Assembly (NCBI RefSeq): GCF_026015985.1
Contig: NZ_CP110389.1
Location: 3,938,001 to 4,002,000 of the forward strand
Direction: 5' to 3'
DNA from: Rhodopseudomonas sp. P2A-2r
GTDB taxonomy: Bacteria > Pseudomonadota > Alphaproteobacteria > Rhizobiales > Xanthobacteraceae
Length of the DNA: 64,000 bases
Shown here: in pieces, positions 8,416-19,256 of the stretch
Numbering within the stretch: position 1 is the first letter of the stretch
How the letters are laid out: each line of letters opens with the position of its first letter
Notes under the pieces: model-generated
The model's input: the letters and a program-made list of their open reading frames with translations, nothing else
The model's database searches: none
Told to the model about the DNA's origin: nothing
Position numbers and translations under genes: made by a program

Positions 8416-8673
8416 ATGATCAAGACACTTTCAGCCATCGCGATCGCAGCTTTCGTCGCCGCCGCCCTCACCGTTCTCCCGGGCTTCGCGCCGCAGGTAG
8501 AAGCGTCGGTGCCGGTGGCGCTGGCAAAAGGCGACCGCCTCGACATCAAGCCGCTCGGCCGCGACTGCTCGCAGCAGGCCTGGCCCAATTTCGAGGCCTC
8601 CTGCCTGCGCAACGCCGGCACCAAGTCTGCCAATATCCGCGAGGCCCGGCTGGTGACCGCCGAGCGCAAGTAA
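8416..8673 (+). CDS. small secreted hypothetical protein
   Basis: An 85-residue protein with a signal peptide (MIKTLSAIAIAAFVAAALTV, cleavage likely near VEAS) and a short mature part holding two cysteines (GRDCSQQAWPNFEASCLRN) that could form a disulfide. An AGGGGA sequence lies about 5 nt upstream of the ATG. A strong terminator follows within 30 nt, so this is a complete monocistronic unit. Similar short Cys-Cys secreted peptides are common in Bradyrhizobium relatives; the function is unknown. Confidence 0.75.
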   Translation: MIKTLSAIAIAAFVAAALTVLPGFAPQVEASVPVALAKGDRLDIKPLGRDCSQQAWPNFEASCLRNAGTKSANIREARLVTAERK

Positions 8674-8698
8674 CCGTCCGTCACCTGCCCGCTCCATC

Positions 8699-8733
8699 AA
8701 AAAGCCCCCGGCTTCCACCGGGGGCTTTTTGAT
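8699..8733. terminator. bidirectional rho-independent terminator
   Basis: A GC-rich hairpin (AGCCCCCGG / CCGGGGGCT) is flanked by an A run on the left and a T run on the right. It can end transcription of the small secreted gene on the plus strand and of gyrA on the minus strand. Confidence 0.9.
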
Positions 8734-8759
8734 TCCAGCGAGCTTTTAAGTCCGGTTAC

Positions 8760-11444
8760 TCACTCGTCGACGACCGGTGCCGTACCGTTGCCTTCCGGCT
8801 CCTCACCAGTTTCCCCGATCCGCTCAACCGACACCACATGCTCGTCCTCGGCCGTGTCGAACACGGTCACGCCCTGGGTCGAACGGCCGGCAATGCGGAT
8901 GCCGCCCACCGGACAGCGGATCAGCTGCCCCTTGTCGGTCACCAGCATGATCTGGTCGTCGTCCTCCACCGGGAACGAGGCGACCAGCCGGCCGTTACGG
9001 CCGTTGACCGACATGGCGACGATGCCCTTGCCGCCGCGACCGGTGGTCCGGTACTCGAACGATGAGGTCCGCTTGCCGTAGCCGTTCTCGCTGATGGTCA
9101 GCACGAACTGCTCGGAGGCCGACATCTCCACATAGCGTTGCTCGCCGAGTTCGATCGCCGCGGTCGCCTCTTCCGTCTCGGCGGCGGCCGCCTCGTCCTC
9201 GACCAGACCGCGTTCCTCGACGCCGCCACGGCGCACCGCATTGGCGCGCCGCAGATAGGCCGCACGCTCCTCGGAATTCGCATCCATGTGGCGCAGGATG
9301 GTGAGCGAGATCAGCTTGTCCTTGTCGCCGAGCGTGATGCCGCGCACGCCCATGGAGCTGCGACCCTGGAACACGCGCACGTCGGAGACAGGGAAACGGA
9401 TGCACTGGCCGCCCGCGGCCGTCAGCAGCACGTCGTCATGCTCGGTGCAGATCTGCACATCGACGATGGCTTCGCCCTCGTCGAGCTTCATGGCGATGAT
9501 GCCGGACCGGCGCACGTCGACAAAGTCCGACAACTTGTTGCGCCGGACGCCGCCGCCGGTGGTGGCGAACATGACGTCGAGGGTTTCCCAGGTCGCCTCG
9601 TCCTCGGGCAGCGGCATGATGGTGGTGATGCGCTCGCCCTGCTCCAGCGGCAGGATGTTGATCAGCGCCTTGCCGCGGCCGTTCGGCGGCGCGATCGGCA
9701 GCCGCCAGACCTTTTCCTTGTAGACCTGGCCGCGCGACGAGAAGAACAGCACCGGCGTATGGGTCGAGGCGACGAACAGCCGGCTGACGAAATCCTCGTC
9801 CCGCGTCGCCATGCCGGAGCGACCCTTGCCGCCGCGGCGCTGCGCGCGGTAGGTCGACAGCGGCACCCGCTTGACGTAGCCGGCATGGGACACGGTCACC
9901 ACCATGTCCTCGCGCTGGATCAGGTCCTCATCCTCGACCTCGCCCTCGTGCTCCATGATCACGGTCTTGCGCGGGGTGGCGAATTCGGACTTCACCGCCG
10001 ACAACTCGTCCTTGATGATGCTCTGCACGCGGGCGCGCGAACGCAGGATCTCGAGATAGTCGGCGATCTCCACCGCGAGCTTTTCCAGCTCGTCGGAAAT
10101 TTCCTCGCGGCCGAGGGCCGTCAGGCGCGCCAGGCGCAGATCGAGGATCGCCTTGGCCTGCTCGAACGACAGCCGCGCCGTGCCGTCCTCGGCAAGCGTG
10201 TGGCGGGGATCGTCGATCAGCATGATCATCGTGGCCACGTCCTTGGCCGGCCAGTCGCGCGACATCAGGATATCGCGCGCCGTCGCCGGATCGGGCGAGG
10301 TGCGGATCACGCGAATAACCTCGTCGATATTGGCCACCGCGATGGCCAGGCCGACCAGGATATGGGCGCGATCGCGCGCCTTGTTGAGCAGGAACTTGGT
10401 GCGCCGGGTGACGACCTGTTCGCGGAACGCGATGAACAGCGTCAGCAGGTCCTTCAGGTTCATCACCTGCGGCCGGCCGGCGTCGAGCGCCACCACGTTG
10501 GCGCTGAAATTGGTCTGCAGCGGGGTGAACTTGTAGAGCTGGTTCAGCACCACCTCGGGCACCGCGTCGCGTTTCATCTCGATGACCACGCGAAAACCGT
10601 CGCGGTCGGATTCGTCGCGCAGGTCGGAGATGCCCTCGATCTTCTTCTCGCGCACCAGTTCGGCGATGCGCTCGACCATGGTGGCCTTGTTCACCTGGTA
10701 GGGAATTTCCGAGATGACGATCGCTTCGCGATCCTTGCGGATGGTGTCGATCGACACCTTGCCGCGCATCACGATGGAACCGCGGCCGGTCAGATAGGCC
10801 TGCCGGATGCCGGCGCGGCCGAGAATGATGCCGCCGGTCGGAAAGTCCGGCCCGGGGATGATCTTGATCAGGTCATCGATGGTGAGGCCGGGCTCGTCGA
10901 TCAGCGCCGTGCAGGCGTCGATGACTTCGCCGAGATTGTGCGGCGGGATGTTGGTGGCCATGCCGACGGCGATGCCGCCGGCACCGTTGACCAGCAGGTT
11001 GGGGAATTTGGCAGGCAGCACCCGCGGTTCGCGGAACGAACCGTCGTAGTTATCCTGATAATCGACTGTGTCCTTGTCGATATCGTCGATCAGCAGCTGC
11101 GCGATCTTGGTCAGGCGCGATTCCGTATATCGCATGGCGGCCGCAGCATCGCCGTCCACCGAACCGAAATTGCCCTGGCCGTCGATCAGCGGCACGCGCA
11201 TGGAGAAGTCCTGCGCCATGCGGACCATGGCGTCATAGACCGACTGGTCGCCATGCGGATGATACTTACCGATGACGTCGCCGACGGTGCGAGCCGACTT
11301 GCGGTACGGCTTGTTCCATTCGAAGCCGTTCTCGTACATGGCGAACAGGATGCGACGATGCACGGGCTTGAGGCCGTCGCGCGCATCGGGCAACGCGCGC
11401 GCCACGATCACGCTCATGGCGTAATCGAGGTACGAGCGTTTCAT
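8760..11444 (-). CDS. gyrA: DNA gyrase subunit A (5' end apparently frameshifted)
   Basis: GyrA is the DNA-breaking subunit of gyrase. The open frame from ATG 11444 gives 894 residues starting at [11 protein letters not shown], with catalytic Tyr106 in [10 protein letters not shown] (E. coli Tyr122), the GyrA box QRRGGKG and the beta-pinwheel domain containing an acidic insert ([18 protein letters not shown]). Upstream, the same frame encodes [11 protein letters not shown] before meeting a TGA. A second frame from TTG 11521 encodes [15 protein letters not shown]. One extra base in the G4 run at 11478-11481 would join them into a normal N-terminus (about 920 residues). The E. coli Ser83 equivalent is Gln67 ([10 protein letters not shown]). 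It is monocistronic, ending at the 8699-8733 terminator. Confidence 0.96.
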   Translation of the reverse strand: MKRSYLDYAMSVIVARALPDARDGLKPVHRRILFAMYENGFEWNKPYRKSARTVGDVIGKYHPHGDQSVYDAMVRMAQDFSMRVPLIDGQGNFGSVDGDAAAAMRYTESRLTKIAQLLIDDIDKDTVDYQDNYDGSFREPRVLPAKFPNLLVNGAGGIAVGMATNIPPHNLGEVIDACTALIDEPGLTIDDLIKIIPGPDFPTGGIILGRAGIRQAYLTGRGSIVMRGKVSIDTIRKDREAIVISEIPYQVNKATMVERIAELVREKKIEGISDLRDESDRDGFRVVIEMKRDAVPEVVLNQLYKFTPLQTNFSANVVALDAGRPQVMNLKDLLTLFIAFREQVVTRRTKFLLNKARDRAHILVGLAIAVANIDEVIRVIRTSPDPATARDILMSRDWPAKDVATMIMLIDDPRHTLAEDGTARLSFEQAKAILDLRLARLTALGREEISDELEKLAVEIADYLEILRSRARVQSIIKDELSAVKSEFATPRKTVIMEHEGEVEDEDLIQREDMVVTVSHAGYVKRVPLSTYRAQRRGGKGRSGMATRDEDFVSRLFVASTHTPVLFFSSRGQVYKEKVWRLPIAPPNGRGKALINILPLEQGERITTIMPLPEDEATWETLDVMFATTGGGVRRNKLSDFVDVRRSGIIAMKLDEGEAIVDVQICTEHDDVLLTAAGGQCIRFPVSDVRVFQGRSSMGVRGITLGDKDKLISLTILRHMDANSEERAAYLRRANAVRRGGVEERGLVEDEAAAAETEEATAAIELGEQRYVEMSASEQFVLTISENGYGKRTSSFEYRTTGRGGKGIVAMSVNGRNGRLVASFPVEDDDQIMLVTDKGQLIRCPVGGIRIAGRSTQGVTVFDTAEDEHVVSVERIGETGEEPEGNGTAPVVDE

Positions 11445-11703
11445 CTCATCGAGAATCGAAACGGGACGAATATCCGAGGGGCCGGCGGCTCCCCGGGCTT
11501 GTTGTCTTCAGTGTCGGACAATGATGATTTCCGGTCAGGTTTTGCTGGGAATCATATAGCGCATCGCGCGCCCGCAAGCCACCCCTGCCCGTCCCCGGCC
11601 AGCGGATTTTATCTCCGGTTTTCCAATCACTTAAGGGAGGCTATCGGGCCTTGCAGCGGGTCCCGCGATCGGCCATGCCGCGACGGGCGAATCCGCGCCG
11701 GCG

Positions 11704-12117
11704 CTATGGTCCGAACATCGCCGTATGCATGATCCGGCCCGGGACCAGCGTGAACAGGCCGGCGATGACCAGGGCGCCGGTGAAGATCGAGATCATGATG
11801 ATAGAGTGCGCCCTGACCTGGTGCTGCCGGGCGCGGACCACCGCCAGCACCAGCATCAACGGGGCAAAAATCGAAAGCAGGTGGATCGGACTCCAGCTCC
11901 GCCACAGGCGGAAACTGTGGCCATGGATCCAGAACGAGCTGATCGCCACGGTGGCCATCAGCGCCACCCAGACCCAGCCCAACGTGCGATGCGGCAGCGT
12001 GCCCTTGGGCGCGACGAGCTGGACCACCCCGAGCACGAACGCGGCCATCGCCGCCAGTGCGTGCAGCGGGATGGGCGTGGCAGCATCGAGCAACGGCTGG
12101 AGCGACATGACAGGCAC
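11704..12117 (-). CDS. DUF2306-like membrane protein
   Basis: A 137-residue protein with four predicted membrane helices: LHALAAMAAFVLGVVQL, LGWVWVALMATVAISSF, HLLSIFAPLMLVLAVV and IIMISIFTGALVIAGLF. Conserved-looking histidines (LPHRTLG, WIHGH, RAHS) follow the DUF2306 pattern of small membrane proteins of unknown function; the family name rests on pattern only. It stands alone. Directly upstream is a TTGACA promoter overlapped by a 7-bp-arm inverted repeat (12136-12172), so it is probably controlled by a repressor. Confidence 0.75.
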   Translation of the reverse strand: MPVMSLQPLLDAATPIPLHALAAMAAFVLGVVQLVAPKGTLPHRTLGWVWVALMATVAISSFWIHGHSFRLWRSWSPIHLLSIFAPLMLVLAVVRARQHQVRAHSIIMISIFTGALVIAGLFTLVPGRIMHTAMFGP

Positions 12118-12135
12118 CTGAACGGGCTCGAACGA

Positions 12136-12172
12136 ATGTAAACATCTTTTACATCAATCTTTCCATTGTCAA
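12136..12172 (-). promoter_or_regulatory. candidate promoter with an overlapping operator for the DUF2306 gene
   Basis: On the minus strand a consensus -35 box TTGACA (12167-12172) is followed at about 15 nt by TAAAAG as a weak -10. The perfect inverted repeat ATGTAAA-N5-TTTACAT (12136-12154) covers the -10 region and begins 19 nt before the start codon. A TetR- or MarR-type repressor site is the likely reading; the regulator is not in this window. Confidence 0.55.
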
Positions 12173-12316
12173 GTTCATCGCATGTAGGCCGCTGCCGAGG
12201 TGCAGTCGGCGGGCTCGCGGCGCGGCGGCGCACTCTGGGACTGAGCGCATCCGTGAACCGTGAGAGTGCTGAGACGGCACGACTCCGGATTATCATCCGG
12301 GATTGTCATCCCGCTT

Positions 12317-12347
12317 AAAAAAACGCCGGCGTCCGAGGACGCCGGCG
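12317..12347 (-). terminator. rho-independent terminator of ssb
   Basis: The hairpin CGCCGGCGTCC / GGACGCCGGCG (12324-12347) is followed on the minus strand by a run of seven T, 28 nt after the ssb stop codon. Confidence 0.9.
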
Positions 12348-12375
12348 TGCCGGAAGATGCTCTAAGACGCGCGCC

Positions 12376-12888
12376 TCAGAACGGAATGTCGTCATCCATG
12401 TCGCTGCTGCGGCCGCCCCCCGACGAGGCGGCCACTGCGGCACGGCGCGGCGGAGCGCTCGACGGGCTGCTCGCGCCGAAGTCGCCGCCCATGTCGCCGC
12501 CGTAGTTGTCGCCACCGCCGGCCCCCGCACCGCCGCCCTTGCCGTCCAGCATGGTCAGCGTCGAATTGAAGCCCTGCAGCACGATCTCGGTGGAGTACTT
12601 CTCTACGCCCTGCGGATCGGTCCACTTGCGGGTCTGCAGCGCGCCTTCGATGTAAACCTTGGCGCCCTTCTTGAGATATTGCTCAGCCACCTTGGCGAGG
12701 CCCTCGCTGAAGATCACCACGCGATGCCACTCGGTCTTTTCCTTGCGCTCGCCGGTCGCCTTGTCGCGCCAGGTGTCGGAGGTCGCAACGGTGAGGTTCA
12801 CGACCGGATTGCCGTTCTGCATCCGCCGAACCTCGGGATCCTTGCCGAGATTACCGACCAAAATCACCTTGTTCACGCTTCCCGCCAT
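12376..12888 (-). CDS. ssb: single-stranded DNA-binding protein (SSB)
   Basis: SSB coats single-stranded DNA in replication, recombination and repair. The 170-residue protein has the OB-fold ([59 protein letters not shown]), a Gly-rich linker ([18 protein letters not shown]) and the acidic tip DMDDDIPF that recruits partner proteins. The frame extends 9 codons upstream, but ATG 12888 has an AGGAGA ribosome-binding site and begins the conserved [15 protein letters not shown]7-GTTC SOS box lies about 150 nt upstream (13039-13053), and a terminator follows. Confidence 0.97.
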   Translation of the reverse strand: MAGSVNKVILVGNLGKDPEVRRMQNGNPVVNLTVATSDTWRDKATGERKEKTEWHRVVIFSEGLAKVAEQYLKKGAKVYIEGALQTRKWTDPQGVEKYSTEIVLQGFNSTLTMLDGKGGGAGAGGGDNYGGDMGGDFGASSPSSAPPRRAAVAASSGGGRSSDMDDDIPF

Positions 12889-13328
12889 CGCCGTTCTCCT
12901 GCACTCGAAACTCAAATTGCTGATTGGATATCCGCCGGACCGTCAGGCCCCCGCGCGATCGCCATTTTTCCGACCCTATACGGTCCGGGCTTCGTCAGGC
13001 CGCCGATCACGACTTATCCACGGGATCATCAGTAGCATGTTCCATTTTTGTTCTCAAGACTGCCGGCGTCCGAGCCCGGGCGGCGGCCTCGTCCGCTGCG
13101 CTGTGGCCTGCAGCGCACAACCGCTCGGTTGCTGCCGCGGGCGGGCGGTAAATCAATACTTTCGTAAACAGAACAATAATTTACGGTGCTTCGCAGATCG
13201 CAGACGACTGTTGCTTTTGGGTGACGGACTTTTTTGCAACCTCGCGTATATTTACGGCATGGAATCGGCAGCGACAGCGCTGCACCTGGCCGCTTCGGTT
13301 GGAAGCGCATGTACTGAGGGGAAATTCG
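12889..13328. other. intergenic region upstream of ssb and the outer-membrane protein gene
   Basis: A 440-nt divergent region. It contains the SOS box at 13039-13053 and an inverted repeat CGTAAA-N11-TTTACG at 13163-13185 in an AT-richer stretch nearer the outer-membrane gene, which could be its promoter or operator. A single near-consensus DnaA box (TTATCCACG, 13014-13022) is not evidence of an origin. Confidence 0.5.
13039..13053 (-). promoter_or_regulatory. LexA SOS box upstream of ssb
   Basis: A perfect direct-repeat box GTTC-CATTTTT-GTTC, the alphaproteobacterial LexA site (GTTC-N7-GTTC), lies 151 nt upstream of the ssb start codon. Its distance allows a separate damage-inducible ssb promoter. 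Confidence 0.75.
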
Positions 13329-14075
13329 ATGAAAAAGTTTTTGCTCGCTTCGGCAGCTCTCGCCACCCTGGGGATGGCCACGTCCGCTTCCGCCGCTGAT
13401 CTCGCCGCCCGCCGCTACACCAAGGCGCCGCCGATGATGGTCGCGATGTATGACTGGTCGGGCTTCTATATCGGCGCCAACGCCGGTTACGGCACCAGCC
13501 GCAAGTGCTGGGACTCGCTCGGCAGCCTCGCTGCACCGACCCTTGCGGTTTCGGAAGGTTGCCATGACGCATCCGGCGCTGTCGCCGGTGGCCAGATCGG
13601 CTACCGCTGGCAGTCGAGCGCCTGGGTGTTCGGTCTGGAAGCGCAGGGCGACTGGGCTGACCTCTCCGGCTCCAACGTCAGCACCGCTTTCCCGGCCTTC
13701 ACCAACCGTTCGAAGATCCAGGCTCTCGGCCTGTTCACCGGTCAGGTCGGCTACGCCTGGAACAACGCCCTGCTCTACGTGAAGGGCGGCGCCGGCGTTG
13801 CTTCCGACAAGTACAACTACTTCCTCAACGGCGCGACCGTGAACACCGGCACCGCTTCGGAAACCCGCTGGGGCGGCACGGTTGGCGTGGGCCTCGAATA
13901 CGGCTTCACCCCGAACTGGTCGGTCGGCGTCGAATACGACCATATCTTCCTCGGTTCGCGCAACGTGACCTTCACCTCGCCGGCGACCACCTCGGATCGC
14001 ATCGGTCAGGACGTCGATATGGTCACCGCCCGCATCAACTACCGCTGGGGTGGTCCGGTCGTCGCCAAGTACTGA
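13329..14075 (+). CDS. outer-membrane beta-barrel protein (Omp25/RopB-like)
   Basis: A 248-residue small porin-like barrel. A signal peptide (MKKFLLASAALATLGMATSA, cleavage after ASAA) is followed by DWSGFYIGANAGYG, the usual first strand of this rhizobial family, then alternating strands (QIGYRWQSSAWVFGLEAQGD, VGYAWNNALLYVKGGAGVA, GVGLEYGFTPNWSVGVEYDH) and the terminal MVTARINYRWG strand. I chose ATG 13329, which has AGGGG 9 nt upstream and starts the signal peptide, over the longer frame. It is monocistronic with a strong terminator. Such proteins are abundant structural components of the rhizobial outer membrane. Confidence 0.9.
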   Translation: MKKFLLASAALATLGMATSASAADLAARRYTKAPPMMVAMYDWSGFYIGANAGYGTSRKCWDSLGSLAAPTLAVSEGCHDASGAVAGGQIGYRWQSSAWVFGLEAQGDWADLSGSNVSTAFPAFTNRSKIQALGLFTGQVGYAWNNALLYVKGGAGVASDKYNYFLNGATVNTGTASETRWGGTVGVGLEYGFTPNWSVGVEYDHIFLGSRNVTFTSPATTSDRIGQDVDMVTARINYRWGGPVVAKY

Positions 14076-14109
14076 GCTTCGCAGGCCTTCAAGGCCTTCT
14101 GATCTGGAA

Positions 14110-14137
14110 AAGGCCGGCTGAAAAGCCGGCCTTTTTT
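14110..14137 (+). terminator. rho-independent terminator of the outer-membrane protein gene
   Basis: The hairpin AGGCCGGCT-GAAA-AGCCGGCCT is followed by T6, 35 nt after the stop codon. Confidence 0.92.
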
Positions 14138-14234
14138 ATGTGGCCCTTCATCACCATCTGCACGACTGCGCGCCCCCAGGCGGCCGTGCAACAAATCGTT
14201 GATGAAGCGCCGGCGGCACTGGAAATCCGCCATC

Positions 14235-14249
14235 GTTCTTCCTATGTTC
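14235..14249 (+). promoter_or_regulatory. LexA SOS box upstream of uvrA
   Basis: A perfect GTTC-TTCCTAT-GTTC direct repeat, the alphaproteobacterial LexA consensus, lies 78 nt upstream of the uvrA start. This agrees with uvrA being SOS-induced in this class. Confidence 0.85.
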
Positions 14250-14327
14250 TGAAATCAATCAATTGGCGTTCGATCCCGGTCCGCCGGCGATGCGCGCCCG
14301 AATGCGGCGCGTCTCGCGCGTCTGGGA

Positions 14328-17316
<2,989 letters not shown>

Positions 17317-17355
17317 GACCTAATGGCTTAGATCCTAGCGTTCGATATCGTCACG

Positions 17356-18024
17356 GTGCTGTTCATCATCGCCACGTCGTTCCTGCCATCGAGCGACCTG
17401 TTCGAGGCGCTGGACGTCATGTTTGGCGTGCTGATCCTGGCCGATTTCGCGGCGCGCCTGTTTATCAGCCCGCATCGGCTGCGCGAATTCACGCGGATGG
17501 CGACCTGGGCCGACATCGTGGCGATCATTTCGTTTCTGGCGCCGTTTGCCGGCGAGGCCGCCGGGTTCCTGCGCATTCTGCGGACGCTGCGGCTGCTGCG
17601 CGATTATCAGATGGTCGAACGGCTGCGCGCCGACAGTGTTTTCTTCCGGCGCAACGAGGAGGTCATCGGCGCCGTGACCAACCTCGCGGTCTTCATTTTC
17701 GTGATGACAGCGGTGGTCTACGAGACGCAGAAATTCCACAACGAGCAAATCGCCAACTATGCAGATGCGCTGTATTTCACAGTCACCGCCCTGACAACGA
17801 CCGGCTTTGGCGACATCACTCTGCCTGGCACGGTGGGCCGGTTGATCAGCGTCGTCATCATGATTTTCGGCGTCACGCTGTTTTTCAATCTCGCCCGTGC
17901 CCTGCTGAGTCCGAGCAAGGTACGCTTTCCCTGCCCCGACTGCGGCCTGCAGCGCCACGACAGCGACGCAGTGCACTGCAAGGCCTGCGGCACGGTGCTG
18001 AACATTCCCGACGAGGGATCCTAA
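17356..18024 (+). CDS. voltage-gated K+-channel-like protein, 5'-truncated, with a C-terminal zinc ribbon
   Basis: An ion channel with S2-S6 segments, an S4-like helix with regularly spaced arginines (LRILRTLRLLRDYQMVERLR), a pore loop carrying the selectivity filter TTTGFGD (about 147-153) and S6. The cytoplasmic tail has a CxxC-x11-CxxC zinc ribbon (FPCPDCG...HCKACG). The GTG at 17356 cuts S1 in half. In-frame coding sequence for the rest of S1 (ILAFDIVTV) continues upstream to a TAG at 17329-17331, only 13 nt after the uvrA stop. The 5' end therefore looks lost, and function is doubtful. Confidence 0.7.
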   Translation: MLFIIATSFLPSSDLFEALDVMFGVLILADFAARLFISPHRLREFTRMATWADIVAIISFLAPFAGEAAGFLRILRTLRLLRDYQMVERLRADSVFFRRNEEVIGAVTNLAVFIFVMTAVVYETQKFHNEQIANYADALYFTVTALTTTGFGDITLPGTVGRLISVVIMIFGVTLFFNLARALLSPSKVRFPCPDCGLQRHDSDAVHCKACGTVLNIPDEGS

Positions 18025-18028
18025 CCTG

Positions 18029-18166
18029 TCACCGCAGCCCCGTGCCCTTGCAGCGCTGGCAGGTCACCACCTTGTCGCCCTTCTTGAGCAGGCCCTTGCC
18101 TTCGCAGTTCTTGCATTTCTGCTTCTTCTTGGTGTTGGGGCCTTTTTGATTGGGCGCGTTCGACAT
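18029..18166 (-). CDS. 45-residue zinc-finger protein with two DnaJ-type CxxCxGxG motifs
   Basis: A tiny basic protein with CKNCEGKG and CQRCKGTG, two half-sites of a DnaJ-like zinc finger that together would bind one zinc. The N-terminal half is Lys/Asn/Gln-rich (MSNAPNQKGPNTKKKQK). I start at ATG 18166 instead of the longer frame, whose extra part has no pattern. It converges with the channel gene, with stops 4 nt apart. DnaJ fingers bind unfolded protein; stand-alone versions are uncharacterised, so a chaperone-adaptor or RNA-binding role is only a guess. Confidence 0.75.
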   Translation of the reverse strand: MSNAPNQKGPNTKKKQKCKNCEGKGLLKKGDKVVTCQRCKGTGLR

Positions 18167-18324
18167 CGTAAAATTCCAATGGATGTTGTGGGCGCGCCCG
18201 GTCGGGGCGCGCCGTGAGACGGATGCGCAATACTGAAAATGCTGCGCCGCTATGCATCCTCTTAGCATTAACCGGCCGCCAGTTCCGGTTTATAAGCGTC
18301 ACACCTGACCGTTTGGAGGATTTG

Positions 18325-18849
18325 ATGCTCGCCCGCCGTGCCTTTGTGGTCGCAGCACTTGCTTTGCTCGCCACGCCCTCAGCCCATGCCGCGCCGGTCG
18401 CCAACGATCCGCTGGCGATCGTCAACGCCATCTATGCCCGGGTCACCGCCGGCAAGGGCGACGAAGGCGGCGGCTTCGTCACACTGGAAAAGCCGGCACG
18501 GGCCAAATACCTGTCGAAATCGCTGGCAGCGCTGTGGAACAAGGCGGAGGCGCGGACGCCCAAGGGTGAGGTCGGGCCGGTGGATTTCGATCCCGTCACC
18601 AATTCGCAAAATCCCGACGTCAAGTCCTTCACCGCGACAGCAGAGAAGCTCGACGCGGCCCTCGCCACCGTCGCCGTGGCGCTCACCAGCTCGAGCGCCC
18701 AGGAGCCGCGCAAGCACGCCGAAGACAACACCATCCGCTATGATTTCGTGCGCGACGGCGGGCACTGGAAGATCGACGACATCCGCGGCGCGGTCGACGG
18801 CGAAGCATGGTCGGTGCGCCAGTTGCTGACCGATTCTCTCAAGACCTGA
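18325..18849 (+). CDS. secreted DUF3828-like hypothetical protein
   Basis: A 174-residue protein with a signal peptide (MLARRAFVVAALALLATPSA, cleavage after AHA). The mature part shows LAIVNAIYARVTAGKG, YLSKSLAALWNKAEA and a C-terminal YDFVRDGGHWKIDDIRG, a pattern resembling the DUF3828 NTF2-like family of periplasmic proteins. A GGAGGA sequence 6 nt before ATG 18325 fixes the start and excludes the 37-codon longer frame. The GNAT-like gene starts 9 nt after its stop, so they are probably co-transcribed. The function is unknown. Confidence 0.75.
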   Translation: MLARRAFVVAALALLATPSAHAAPVANDPLAIVNAIYARVTAGKGDEGGGFVTLEKPARAKYLSKSLAALWNKAEARTPKGEVGPVDFDPVTNSQNPDVKSFTATAEKLDAALATVAVALTSSSAQEPRKHAEDNTIRYDFVRDGGHWKIDDIRGAVDGEAWSVRQLLTDSLKT

Positions 18850-18857
18850 AGGCAGAC

Positions 18858-19130
18858 ATGACCGACGTCACCGACAACAAGACCAGCCAGCGTTTCGAAC
18901 TCGCCGTCGAGGGCTCGCTCGCCTTCGCCAATTATCGTCTGGCCGGCGACCGCGTGATCATCCACCACACCGAGACGCCGCCGGCCCTGCGCGGCCGCGG
19001 CATCGCCTCAGAGCTGGTCAAGGGCGCGCTGGAGCTGATCCGGGCCGACGGGCACAAGGTGGTCGCCGGGTGTTCATTCGTCGTGGACTATCTCGCGCAG
19101 CATCCGGAAGTGGCGGACCTGAAGGGCTGA
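18858..19130 (+). CDS. GNAT-fold N-acetyltransferase-like small protein
   Basis: A 90-residue single-domain protein of the YjdJ-like GNAT group. The acetyl-CoA pyrophosphate-binding loop is LRGRGIASELVKGAL (R-x-x-G-x-G/A), after the strand DRVIIHHTETPPA and before the GCSFVVDYLAQHPE segment typical of the group. ATG 18858 is used because the longer frame overlaps the previous gene. It follows the DUF3828-like gene by 8 nt. The acceptor substrate is unknown. Confidence 0.85.
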   Translation: MTDVTDNKTSQRFELAVEGSLAFANYRLAGDRVIIHHTETPPALRGRGIASELVKGALELIRADGHKVVAGCSFVVDYLAQHPEVADLKG

Positions 19131-19145
19131 CGAGCGCTTCACGCT

Positions 19146-19221
19146 GTCATGCCCGGCCTTGTGCCGGGCATCCACGCTCTTCATCACCTCGTGGATGCCC
19201 GGGACACGCCCGGCCATGACG
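19146..19221. repeat. bipartite palindromic intergenic element, family A (second copy)
   Basis: The arms GTCATGCCCGGCCTTGTGCC and its imperfect inverse ending GGCCATGAC flank a short spacer, matching the element at 5954-6042. It lies between two convergent genes. Confidence 0.85.
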
Positions 19222-19256
19222 GAGCCTCGATGCAGGCGACGCGCTTGTCTCGGATC

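Noticed and set aside
9138..11732. 864-codon open frame antisense to gyrA
   Set aside because: It mirrors the high-GC coding strand of gyrA, has no recognisable domain and a composition rich in Arg, Asp and His, as expected for shadow frames.
13014..13022. TTATCCACG as a DnaA box / replication origin
   Set aside because: A single near-match with no cluster or AT-rich unwinding region nearby.
14240..14300. GTTCGATCCCG stretch as a tRNA T-arm
   Set aside because: No matching acceptor, D or anticodon arms could be found around it.
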